A stretch of 5,494 bases of DNA from Bacillota bacterium (GCA_023428655.1 JAEYXC010000071.1:1-5494); one strand, 5' to 3'. Shown: positions 1-5,494, numbered from the stretch's first letter. Notes: generated from the letters alone by a model not told the origin. Translations and numbers: made by a program.

Positions 1-124
1 TGCCATGGCAGAACTGAATAACTCCTCTGCCGAGCAGACCATTGAAGGCCTTAAGGATAAATATAATGCCGACTCCAATGTAGAGGATGAGCTGGCGGCA
101 TTAAAAGCAAGCTTAGGTAAATAG
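1..124 (+). CDS. pspA: PspA/IM30 family protein, C-terminal end only (partial)
   Basis: Reading from base 2, 40 codons run without interruption to a TAG stop at 122-124; the rest of the gene lies left of the window. The visible peptide is charged and helix-forming and ends in ELAALKASLGK. That resembles the C-terminal tail of PspA/IM30 proteins, which typically finish with a short D/E-rich helix ending in a (E)LAALKxxLG-like motif. PspA proteins are coiled-coil, ESCRT-III-like peripheral membrane proteins that assemble on stressed membranes. The call is supported mainly by context: the next three genes are the partners found after pspA (ydjF) in Bacillus subtilis. With only 40 residues the family assignment is probable, not certain, because no diagnostic coiled-coil core is visible. 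Confidence 0.72.
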   Translation, partial: AMAELNNSSAEQTIEGLKDKYNADSNVEDELAALKASLGK

Positions 125-152
125 GAATAGGCAATGCTCTTGTAGCAATTGG

Positions 153-190
153 ATGTCCGCAAATGAAAGTGACCTTTTATTTGCGGACAT
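153..190 (+). terminator. Intercistronic hairpin after pspA, possible weak terminator or attenuator
   Basis: Bases 153-164 (ATGTCCGCAAAT) and 179-190 (ATTTGCGGACAT) are a perfect 12-bp inverted repeat. Pairing continues inward through one G-U and four Watson-Crick pairs, giving a 17-bp stem (153-169 with 174-190) around a TGAC tetraloop. Only a short T run (190-193, then GT) follows, so termination would be partial. It begins 28 bases after the pspA stop and ends 33 bases before the next start. It could lower expression of the downstream genes relative to pspA, or protect the 3' end of a pspA-only transcript. Confidence 0.7.
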
Positions 191-223
191 TTTGTCAAGT
201 GGGGAAAGAATGGGAGGAGAGTT

Positions 224-1369
224 ATGTCCAAAGTAATTCATTATAAGTGTCCTAACTGCGGATCCGACATGGCTTTTGACAGCCAGACCGGGTTCTTACG
301 CTGCGCAAGCTGCGGCCGTACGGATAACATAGATAACATGAAGAAGAATACGGGGATGAAGGATGGCGAGGACTTCCATTATGATGCTGATGAGGAGGAT
401 ATCAAGGCTGCAAATTCTGCCTTTGATAATGACTACGCCGATGCAAGCACGGATGATGAGCCCAGTAACCATTCCACCATTAAAGAACATGAAGCGCATG
501 AATATCATTGCAAAAACTGTGGTGCAGTTCTGATTACCGAAGCGAATACCACCGCCACTACCTGTAGCTTCTGTGGTGCAGGTGTCGTATTAAGCGATCG
601 TCTAACCGGTAATCTGGCTCCTGCAAAGGTGGTTCCCTTCACCATAAGCAAGGAACAGGCACAGCAAGCCTTTATAAAATGGTGTCGGAAGGGGCTACTG
701 ACTCCACGTGATTTTATGACTGCTGACCGAATTAAGAATATCACCGGCTTATATGTCCCCTTTTGGCTTTATGATTTGAATGGTCGAGGAGAAGCAGAAG
801 CTACCTGTACCAGAGTCCGGACCTACTCCGATGCGAATTGGATTTATACCGAGACAAAGTACTATCATGTCTATCGTAAGGTGGACCTTAATTATTCCCG
901 GATCCCCTGTGATGCCTCCCGTAAGATGGAGGATCATATGATGGATAAGCTCGAGCCCTATCAGTACAATAGTCTGAAGGATTTTAATATGCCCTACCTA
1001 GCCGGCTATATTGCCGAGAAATATGATTTTAATGACGAGGATATGCTCCCTCGGATTAAGCAGAGAGTCAACACCTATGTAGACAATTATATCAGTTCTA
1101 CCATAAACGGTTACTCCTCTGTCATGTACCGCCGTAAGGATATCAATATTCGTAAGAAGAAAGCGGACTACACTCTGCTCCCTGTCTGGATGGTCTGCTA
1201 TGACTATAAACAGGCAGACCATATCTTTGCGATGAACGGTCAGACTGGTAAAATTGTAGGCAAACCACCCCTTAGCAAGGCAAAGATCTTTGGCTGGTTT
1301 GCGGGTGTGTCAACAGGATGCTTCCTACTGTTCCAGATTATATCCTTGATCGGAGGTGCTTTAACATGA
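224..1369 (+). CDS. ydjG: YdjG-like double zinc-ribbon protein with C-terminal membrane anchor
   Basis: This 381-residue protein has two four-cysteine zinc ribbons: C9-x2-C12 with C27-x2-C30, and C96-x2-C99 with C114-x2-C117. An acidic, low-complexity linker (about residues 37-93) separates them. The second ribbon is followed by a long soluble region containing PAKVVPF (about 133-139) and GLYVPFWLYD, typical of the 'TFIIB-type zinc ribbon-containing' family. A hydrophobic segment at about 355-378 should anchor it, leaving the ribbons in the cytoplasm. In Bacillus subtilis the equivalent, YdjG, acts with YdjH at the membrane to recruit the SPFH protein YdjI. The start is supported by GGGAGGAG at 212-219. 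Its TGA stop overlaps the ATG of the next gene (ATGA at 1366-1369), indicating translational coupling. The zinc ribbons are certain from sequence; the scaffold role is inferred from gene order. Confidence 0.85.
   Translation: MSKVIHYKCPNCGSDMAFDSQTGFLRCASCGRTDNIDNMKKNTGMKDGEDFHYDADEEDIKAANSAFDNDYADASTDDEPSNHSTIKEHEAHEYHCKNCGAVLITEANTTATTCSFCGAGVVLSDRLTGNLAPAKVVPFTISKEQAQQAFIKWCRKGLLTPRDFMTADRIKNITGLYVPFWLYDLNGRGEAEATCTRVRTYSDANWIYTETKYYHVYRKVDLNYSRIPCDASRKMEDHMMDKLEPYQYNSLKDFNMPYLAGYIAEKYDFNDEDMLPRIKQRVNTYVDNYISSTINGYSSVMYRRKDINIRKKKADYTLLPVWMVCYDYKQADHIFAMNGQTGKIVGKPPLSKAKIFGWFAGVSTGCFLLFQIISLIGGALT
1352..1358 (+). promoter_or_regulatory. Ribosome binding site fixing the TPM gene start at 1366
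   Basis: GGAGGTG lies inside the end of the ydjG-like gene, 7 to 9 bases before the ATG at 1366. It favours that start over an in-frame ATG at 1318, whose 16 extra residues would sit ahead of an otherwise canonical signal peptide. Confidence 0.8.
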
Positions 1370-2283
1370 AACACTTCTTATTATTTCGGTCCTTACCGGT
1401 TCTTGCGCTGCTCCTATTAATGGCAGGTGTTATTACCTTCTCTACTGTGCATGCCTATGCTTCAGAGACAGAGAATACACCAATTAATCAACATGTTTAT
1501 GATAAAGCAGACCTTTTATCCACATCGGAGATTGAACAGCTGGAGCAAATGTGTATTGATTATGGTGATGAAGCCGATATTGAAATCATGATATTAACCC
1601 ACGATGATCCAAATGGAGGCTATGCAGAGGATTATATTGAAGATTTCGAGGATCAATTACCCATCGGAGATCGTGTATACCTTTTAATTGATATGAATGA
1701 ACGTGTTGTTTTCATGGAAGGCTATGGTAGCGCTGAAACCTATATTCATTCGAAGCGAATTGATACCATTATTGAAGAGATCACTCCCAGCTTATCCGAG
1801 GGCAATTATTACGATGCCTGCGTAACCTACATCGAGCGATCCGCTGCTTATATGAGCGATGACAGCGAGTTAAATTATGATCATGATTATACCGCCCAGC
1901 CACCGCAATCAAGCAATCCAAACGCTCCGAATTATGATGAAACCTGGCCGGCAGATCGTAATGTGGGATCCTCCGGAATTTTAGATATCATATCAAATGT
2001 ATGGGTACAGCTGATTGTTTCCATACTAATCGGTATCATTACGGTATCCGTTATGGCCTACCAATCCGGTGGCACAATGACCGCCGGCAGTAACAATTAC
2101 ATCGAACAAAGCAACTCCGGATTGATCGGACGCAGGGATGATTACATCAGAACTCAGGTTACCAGAGTAAGAAAGCCTCAAAACAATTCGTCCAACTCAG
2201 GCAGCGGATTTAATTCAGGTGGTTTTCGAGGAGGCACATCCGGAGGTGGACGCTCCCATAGCTCCGGAGGCGGAAAATTCTAG
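1366..2283 (+). CDS. ydjH: YdjH-like TPM-domain membrane protein
   Basis: From the ATG at 1366 this is a 305-residue protein. It begins with a classic signal peptide: MKHFLLFR, then a hydrophobic core at about 10-28, with a likely cleavage after VHA or AYA near residues 30-32. A TPM (TLP18.3/Psb32/MOLO-1) domain spans about 40-175, with the typical opening VYDKADLLSTSEIEQLE, the core strands IEIMILTHD and VYLLIDM, and the VVFMEGYGSAE segment. A transmembrane helix follows at about 211-232. The last 73 residues are basic and end in a Gly/Ser-rich tail (GGGRSHSSGGGKF). The inferred topology is an extracytoplasmic TPM domain and a cytoplasmic tail, in line with the positive-inside rule. It overlaps the upstream gene by 4 bases. 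In Bacillus subtilis, YdjH partners YdjG in membrane recruitment of YdjI; the molecular activity of this TPM domain is unknown. The gene ends in tandem TAG stops (2281-2286). Confidence 0.85.
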   Translation: MKHFLLFRSLPVLALLLLMAGVITFSTVHAYASETENTPINQHVYDKADLLSTSEIEQLEQMCIDYGDEADIEIMILTHDDPNGGYAEDYIEDFEDQLPIGDRVYLLIDMNERVVFMEGYGSAETYIHSKRIDTIIEEITPSLSEGNYYDACVTYIERSAAYMSDDSELNYDHDYTAQPPQSSNPNAPNYDETWPADRNVGSSGILDIISNVWVQLIVSILIGIITVSVMAYQSGGTMTAGSNNYIEQSNSGLIGRRDDYIRTQVTRVRKPQNNSSNSGSGFNSGGFRGGTSGGGRSHSSGGGKF

Positions 2284-2312
2284 TAGTCACTCCACGTTCC
2301 ATGTTATATAAT
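2284..2312 (+). promoter_or_regulatory. Candidate internal sigma-A-type promoter for the SPFH gene
   Basis: TAGTCA (2284-2289, 4 of 6 matches to TTGACA) is followed after 17 bases by a perfect TATAAT (2307-2312). Transcription would begin near 2319, leaving a leader of about 93 bases before the SPFH start codon. The box sits directly after the TPM stop codon in an otherwise unexplained 128-base gap. AT-rich DNA produces such matches by chance, so this is a candidate only. Confidence 0.4.
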
Positions 2313-2364
2313 GATACCAGAATAAAAGTTGCATCTATCACAAACTTCAATCAAAATAATCGTA

Positions 2365-2389
2365 CGCCGCCCATGAAGAAAGGACGGCG
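2365..2389 (+). other. GC-rich hairpin in the SPFH gene leader
   Basis: CGCCGCCC (2365-2372) can pair with GGACGGCG (2382-2389) in 7 of 8 positions, the one mismatch being C2370/A2384, around a 9-base loop. It ends 8 bases before the GGGAGGA ribosome binding site. There is no T run, so it is not a terminator. It could stabilise the 5' end of an SPFH transcript or modulate its translation. Confidence 0.4.
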
Positions 2390-2397
2390 CCGTAAAT

Positions 2398-2404
2398 GGG
2401 AGGA
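2398..2404 (+). promoter_or_regulatory. Ribosome binding site fixing the SPFH gene start at 2412
   Basis: GGGAGGA lies 7 bases before the ATG at 2412. The longer open frame from an ATG at 2301 has no such site and adds 37 residues, rich in Asn, Arg and Lys, that do not look like part of the SPFH family. The 2412 start gives MGFFTKQFANVVEW, the usual family opening. Confidence 0.85.
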
Positions 2405-2411
2405 AATCAAT

Positions 2412-3368
2412 ATGGGCTTTTTTACGAAGCAATTTGCAAATGTAGTAGAATGGCAGGAGTTCCGCGAGGATATGATATTCTATCGCTGGAGTAACGACGA
2501 AATCAAAAAGGGAAGCCGTTTAATTATTCGTCCCGGCCAAGATGCTATCTTCTTATATAACGGCAAGATGGAAGGTATCTTCAAGGATGAAGGTGATTAT
2601 GACATTGAGTCCCAAATCATCCCCTTCCTCTCCACCCTTAAGGGCTTTAAATTTGGCTTTAACAGTGGAATGCGCGCTGAGGTTCTCTTCGTTAATACAA
2701 AAGAGTTTCAGGTAAAGTGGGGTACTCAGAACGCAATTAATATCCCCGTTCAGCAGCTCCCAGGCGGAATGCCGATTCGTGCCTTTGGTACCTTCACCTT
2801 CAAGGTAGCCGATTATGTAAAATTAATCGATAAAATAGCCGGTGTAAGACAAAGCTATACCGTGGAGGATGTGAGACTACGAATCGTATCCATATTAGAT
2901 CAGTTGCTGATGAAGTGGATCACCAAGGAAGGCAAGGATATGTTCAATCTCCAAGCAAACTCCTTCGATATTGCGAATGGTATTCGTACCGATCTAGATA
3001 TGCAGCTCTTTGACACAGGTCTGAGCGTTACTGCCTTCCAGATTATGAGCTTTACTTATCCGGAAGAAATTCAGGCAATGATCAATAAGAACGCTTCCCA
3101 CAGTATGGTAGGTGATCTGGGCCGTTACCAGCAAATTGAACTTACCAACGGCATGGCCTCAGGAAAGATGCAGGGTGGTGGAGTTGCCTCGGACATGGCC
3201 GGTATGATGATGGGAATGAACGCAGCAAATCAGATGTTTCAGAATATGAATCAACCAGGGGGAGGACCATCTGCCCCCACGGGTGCAAAACCAAACTTCT
3301 GCCCCAACTGCGGAAACAAAACCTCTGATGCTAATTTTTGCCCTAACTGCGGTCAGAAACTGGTTTAA
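2412..3368 (+). CDS. ydjI: YdjI-like SPFH-domain protein with C-terminal zinc ribbon
   Basis: This 318-residue protein is close in length to Bacillus subtilis YdjI. It opens with MGFFTKQFANVVEW and an SPFH (stomatin/prohibitin/flotillin/HflK-C) domain of about residues 25-225. Family-like stretches are the strand region LIIRPGQDAIFLYNG, the ENVI-like FVNTKEFQVKWGT, and GMPIRAFGTFTFKV. A Met/Gly-rich flexible segment (about 248-285) leads into a C-terminal zinc ribbon, C297-x2-C300 and C310-x2-C313. There is no N-terminal transmembrane helix, so membrane association should depend on partners, as reported for YdjI, which YdjG/YdjH recruit and which links PspA to the membrane. Such proteins are often labelled 'virion core protein', a misleading name. 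The gene has its own strong ribosome binding site and possibly its own promoter, and a terminator follows. The family call is strong; the Psp role is inferred from context. Confidence 0.88.
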   Translation: MGFFTKQFANVVEWQEFREDMIFYRWSNDEIKKGSRLIIRPGQDAIFLYNGKMEGIFKDEGDYDIESQIIPFLSTLKGFKFGFNSGMRAEVLFVNTKEFQVKWGTQNAINIPVQQLPGGMPIRAFGTFTFKVADYVKLIDKIAGVRQSYTVEDVRLRIVSILDQLLMKWITKEGKDMFNLQANSFDIANGIRTDLDMQLFDTGLSVTAFQIMSFTYPEEIQAMINKNASHSMVGDLGRYQQIELTNGMASGKMQGGGVASDMAGMMMGMNAANQMFQNMNQPGGGPSAPTGAKPNFCPNCGNKTSDANFCPNCGQKLV

Positions 3369-3382
3369 ATAAATAAAATCTA

Positions 3383-3433
3383 AGCTTCCCTTAGGTAAGA
3401 GTTATCTCATTTACCTAGGGGAAGCTATTTTAT
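3383..3433 (+). terminator. Intrinsic terminator ending the psp-ydjGHI-like cluster
   Basis: AGCTTCCCTTAGGTAA (3383-3398) pairs with TTACCTAGGGGAAGCT (3411-3426), a 16-bp stem with a single G-U pair, followed by ATTTTATAT. It begins 14 bases after the SPFH stop codon. The opposite flank is A-rich, so it could also stop leftward transcription. Confidence 0.88.
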
Positions 3434-3559
3434 ATCTTTCTGTTATTCATTTTCCACCTTGTTTATCTCCCTATTATGTCTCGATTATATCATTTTTCAA
3501 ACACCGGCTAACACACCTTTTATCCTTTGATTATGGATAACCGTCTCCATTTATATTAA

Positions 3560-3573
3560 CAAACATATGTTTG
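3560..3573. promoter_or_regulatory. Perfect 14-bp palindrome, candidate operator
   Basis: CAAACATATGTTTG is an exact palindrome overlapping the -35 box of the promoter at 3571-3599. That is where a dimeric repressor such as a MarR-, TetR- or GntR-type protein would block RNA polymerase. The regulator is not encoded in the window and its family cannot be told from the site. Confidence 0.5.
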
Positions 3574-3599
3574 CATCCTTTAACTGTTTATGGTATAAT
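3571..3599 (+). promoter_or_regulatory. Probable sigma-A promoter of the nitroreductase gene (extended -10)
   Basis: A perfect TATAAT at 3594-3599 is preceded by TGG, giving the TGn extended -10 element. A weak -35 box, TTGCAT (3571-3576), lies 17 bases upstream. Transcription should start near 3606, giving a leader of about 74 bases. The extended -10 would compensate for the weak -35 box. Confidence 0.7.
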
Positions 3600-3666
3600 A
3601 TCCCATGTGAATAGATTATATGCTTTTTTGTTTTAACAAATAGTATGTTATTTTATAAATCATGAT

Positions 3667-3674
3667 AGGAGGGG
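3667..3674 (+). promoter_or_regulatory. Ribosome binding site fixing the nitroreductase start at 3680
   Basis: AGGAGGGG lies 5 to 7 bases before the ATG at 3680. An upstream in-frame ATG at 3662 precedes this site and has no site of its own, so it cannot be the normal start. Confidence 0.88.
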
Positions 3675-3679
3675 ATGGA

Positions 3680-4306
3680 ATGGATTTATATACCGCAATC
3701 AATCAGAGAAGGACAATCCGAGATTTTGAAGATCGTAAAGTCGATCCAGAGATCATATATCGTATTTTGGAGGCAGGCTTACAGGCACCCTCCAATGATC
3801 ATATGAGAAATTGGGAATTTATCATGATTGAAGACAAGAAGAATAAAGCAGAAATTGTACGACGAATCGCAAGGAACACCTCTAAGGAGCAGGCAGCCAA
3901 TATCATTGAAAACTGGCATATGAATGACGATTGTCAGGTTGGGATGTATCTGGATGCTATCCCAAAGCAATACTCCATGCTCTATCATGCCAGCTGCATC
4001 GTACTTCCGTTATTCAAACAGAACTGGCCGCTGCTACAACCCGAGTCCCTAAGCTCCTTAAATCCCTTTGCCTCCATCTGGCTTTGCATTGAGAATATCT
4101 TGCTAGCCGCCACAGCGGAGGGTCTGGGTGTATCACTTCGCATCCCTTTCGAAAAAGAGCTGGATTACCTGAAAGAATTACTGCATTATCCGGAGGACTA
4201 CAATATTCCTTGTTATCTCGGAATCGGCTATCCCGCTAAGGATGCAGTAATCATTCCTCAAAAGCAATTTGACATCAAAGATAAGGTACATATCAATACC
4301 TGGTAA
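3680..4306 (+). CDS. Nitroreductase-family FMN-dependent oxidoreductase
   Basis: The predicted protein has 208 residues, a normal size for the nitroreductase superfamily of homodimeric flavoenzymes that reduce substrates with NAD(P)H through bound FMN. The N-terminus MDLYTAINQRRTIRDF carries the RRTIRDF form of the RRSxRxF FMN-phosphate motif (about 10-16). APSNDHMRNWEF (37-48) is the usual APSxxNxQPW-like segment, with Arg-Asn in place of Gln-Pro. ENILLAATAEGLGVSLR (138-154) and the C-terminal GIGYPA (181-186) complete the fold signature. No signal peptide or membrane helix is seen, so it should be cytoplasmic. It is a single-gene unit with its own promoter, ribosome binding site and terminator, so neighbours do not reveal the substrate. 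Possible substrates include nitroaromatics, quinones or flavins. The family is confident; the specific activity is unknown. Confidence 0.88.
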   Translation: MDLYTAINQRRTIRDFEDRKVDPEIIYRILEAGLQAPSNDHMRNWEFIMIEDKKNKAEIVRRIARNTSKEQAANIIENWHMNDDCQVGMYLDAIPKQYSMLYHASCIVLPLFKQNWPLLQPESLSSLNPFASIWLCIENILLAATAEGLGVSLRIPFEKELDYLKELLHYPEDYNIPCYLGIGYPAKDAVIIPQKQFDIKDKVHINTW

Positions 4307-4380
4307 GAGAATACAACTATCTTCCTATTGGCTATCCGGTTCCACCATCACTTAATCGGAAGAAGTATTTTATTATTACA

Positions 4381-4418
4381 ATTAAGGGTAGGGCTGACGC
4401 AACAGCCCTACCCTTAAT
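4381..4418. terminator. Shared terminator between convergent genes
   Basis: ATTAAGGGTAGGGCT (4381-4395) and AGCCCTACCCTTAAT (4404-4418) form a perfect 15-bp stem around an 8-base loop. It lies 74 bases after the nitroreductase stop and 23 bases after the end of the leftward phosphosugar mutase gene. Both flanks are AT-rich without a long uninterrupted T run: CATTATATATTT rightward and TGTAATAATAAAAT leftward. It probably serves as a bidirectional terminator. The rest of 4307-4441 shows nothing gene-like. Confidence 0.8.
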
Positions 4419-4441
4419 CATTATATATTTGAAGCTATATC

Positions 4442-5494
4442 TTAATCTACCGCAAATACCTTGTCGCTCATCAGTTTCTTCAGCCTTTGATCCGCATCCT
4501 CCATCGAAGCTCCCTTCACCCCGAAGTAGAACTTTATCTTAGGTTCCGTACCGGAGGGTCTGATTGCACACCAAGCATTGTCATTCAATTCAAAATATAA
4601 TACATCGGATTGTGGAAGACCTGTCGGTGTCACATCCCCGGTCTCCATATCTGTTATGGTATCCTTTCGATAATCACGAACCTTTAGTACCTTATAATCT
4701 CCCGCCATCTTCGGAGGATTCATACGAAAACATTCCATAATCTCCTTAATCTTCTCCATGCCGGCAATACCCTTTAAGGTTACAGAAACCAAATCCTCTT
4801 TAAAATAGCCATACTTCTCATAAATCCGATTCATTTGATCGTAGAGGGAGATACCCTTTGAACGATAATAAGCCGCTGCTTCACAAAGACACATAACCGC
4901 AACAATCGCATCCTTATCGCGAGAATGAGTTCCCACAAGACAACCATAGCTTTCCTCATAACCGAATATATACTCGTTACATCCTGTCTCCTCAAAAATC
5001 TTTATCTGCTCACCAATATACTTAAAGCCGGTTAACACTTCAATCAGTCTGGCGTTATAATGTTCCGCAATCAGATCCGACATGTTACCTGTAACGATGG
5101 TTTTAATAAGTGCAGAATTCTTAGGCAGGATACCCTTTTCTGCTTTTTGAGAGAATTCATATTCTGCAATTAATGCACCGGTCATATTTCCGTTGAAGAG
5201 AACAAACTCCCCCTTCGAATCCTTTACCATTACACCCAGACGATCGGCATCCGGATCCGTTGCTAAAATCAGATCAGCGCCTACCTCCTCGGCAAGCTTC
5301 TGTGCTAAGGCAAATACTTTGGGATCCTCGGGATTAGGATATCCTACTGTAGAAAATTCTGAATCCGGTAATTCCTGTTCCGGCACAATATATACATGAT
5401 TAAAACCAAGCTCTCCCAGTATTCTTCGCACCGGAAGATTTCCTGTTCCATGAAGAGGAGTATAGACAATCTTCATCTGTCTGCCTTCCTCACT
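4442..5494 (-). CDS. Phosphoglucomutase/phosphomannomutase family protein, C-terminal part (partial)
   Basis: The frame is open to the right edge of the window: six codons (SEEGRQ) precede the first Met at 5476, so that Met is internal. The visible 350 codons cover roughly the C-terminal 60 percent of an alpha-D-phosphohexomutase of about 575 residues. Numbering from that Met: KIVYTPLHGTGN (2-13) begins domain 2. The metal-binding loop DPDADR at 74-79 holds the Mg2+-binding aspartates D74, D76 and D78. The sugar-binding loop is GYEESYG (172-178). The domain 4 phosphate-binding loop is RPSGTEPK (306-313). The catalytic phosphoserine (TASHNP-type motif) lies off the window. The enzyme would interconvert glucose 1- and 6-phosphate (or mannose phosphates) through a bisphosphate intermediate, linking glycolysis to glycan and UDP-glucose synthesis. 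The EESYG loop and the expected length favour the PgcA-like phosphoglucomutase subgroup, but substrate preference cannot be settled here. Confidence 0.9.
   Translation of the reverse strand, partial: SEEGRQMKIVYTPLHGTGNLPVRRILGELGFNHVYIVPEQELPDSEFSTVGYPNPEDPKVFALAQKLAEEVGADLILATDPDADRLGVMVKDSKGEFVLFNGNMTGALIAEYEFSQKAEKGILPKNSALIKTIVTGNMSDLIAEHYNARLIEVLTGFKYIGEQIKIFEETGCNEYIFGYEESYGCLVGTHSRDKDAIVAVMCLCEAAAYYRSKGISLYDQMNRIYEKYGYFKEDLVSVTLKGIAGMEKIKEIMECFRMNPPKMAGDYKVLKVRDYRKDTITDMETGDVTPTGLPQSDVLYFELNDNAWCAIRPSGTEPKIKFYFGVKGASMEDADQRLKKLMSDKVFAVD

Larger units (their letters stand above)
3434..3661. other. AT-rich intergenic region before the nitroreductase gene
   Basis: No plausible coding region was found here on either strand; the few ATG codons lead to very short frames without ribosome binding sites. 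The right half holds the palindrome and promoter described separately. Downstream of the promoter, TTTGTT and AACAAA (3627-3632 and 3635-3640) form a small inverted repeat. Nothing recognisable was seen in 3434-3555 beyond pyrimidine-rich, AT-rich sequence. Confidence 0.7.

Noticed and set aside
164..187. TGAAAG...CGGA as an ECF sigma-W-like promoter before the ydjG-like gene
   Set aside because: The spacer is only 14 bases rather than about 16, the CGTA -10 motif is not matched, and the bases are explained by the hairpin.
296..1222. Four minus-strand open frames of 62 to 79 residues
   Set aside because: They lie antisense to the well-supported zinc-ribbon gene, show no domain features and arise from its codon pattern.
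1318..1365. Longer N-terminus for the TPM protein beginning at the ATG at 1318
   Set aside because: It would put 16 residues before a normal signal peptide and overlap the upstream gene by 52 bases, while the ATG at 1366 has a good ribosome binding site and the typical ATGA coupling.
2301..2411. Longer N-terminus for the SPFH protein beginning at the ATG at 2301
   Set aside because: The extra 37 residues do not resemble the family, the ATG overlaps the candidate -10 region, and the strong ribosome binding site at 2398-2404 points to 2412.
3527..3557. TTGATT...TATATT as a second promoter for the nitroreductase gene
   Set aside because: The 19-base spacer is poor and the extended -10 promoter at 3571-3599 is clearly better.
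5193..5399. 68-residue open frame on the + strand
   Set aside because: It lies wholly antisense to the conserved metal-binding region of the phosphosugar mutase gene and has no recognisable domain; it is a shadow frame.
5474..5476. Met codon at 5476 as the start of a short phosphosugar mutase
   Set aside because: The frame stays open to the window edge, the Met directly precedes the internal KIVYTPLHGTG motif, and a start there would remove the catalytic serine domain; the gene is simply cut by the window.

Overview
The window looks like chromosomal DNA from a low-to-moderate GC Firmicute, most likely a clostridial (Lachnospiraceae-type) anaerobe. This rests on strong AGGAGG-type ribosome binding sites, the codon usage, the intrinsic terminators and the gene families. 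It is an inference from style and gene content, not a species identification.

Left part (1-3426, + strand): the last 40 codons of a PspA/IM30-like gene are followed by three co-directional genes. They encode a double zinc-ribbon protein with a C-terminal membrane anchor, a secreted/anchored TPM-domain protein, and an SPFH-domain protein with a C-terminal zinc ribbon. This matches the order of the Bacillus subtilis ydjF(pspA)-ydjG-ydjH-ydjI cluster, a membrane-stress module in which the YdjG/YdjH membrane proteins recruit the SPFH protein YdjI, which links PspA to the membrane. A 17-bp-stem hairpin separates the pspA end from the ydjG-like gene. The ydjG-like and ydjH-like genes overlap by ATGA. 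A 128-base gap containing a plausible promoter and a GC-rich hairpin precedes the ydjI-like gene. A strong intrinsic terminator closes the cluster.

Middle part (3427-4306, + strand): a roughly 235-base AT-rich intergenic region holds an extended -10 promoter with a perfect 14-bp palindrome against its -35 box. It leads into a monocistronic nitroreductase-family gene.

Right part (4307-5494, - strand): a 15-bp perfect hairpin lies between convergent genes and probably terminates both. The leftward gene is the C-terminal part of an alpha-phosphoglucomutase/phosphomannomutase-family enzyme whose N-terminal part lies beyond the right edge.

No RNA genes, mobile elements, CRISPR arrays or integration signs were seen. 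The most interesting content is the Psp-SPFH module, its possible internal regulation, and the palindromic candidate operator in front of the nitroreductase.
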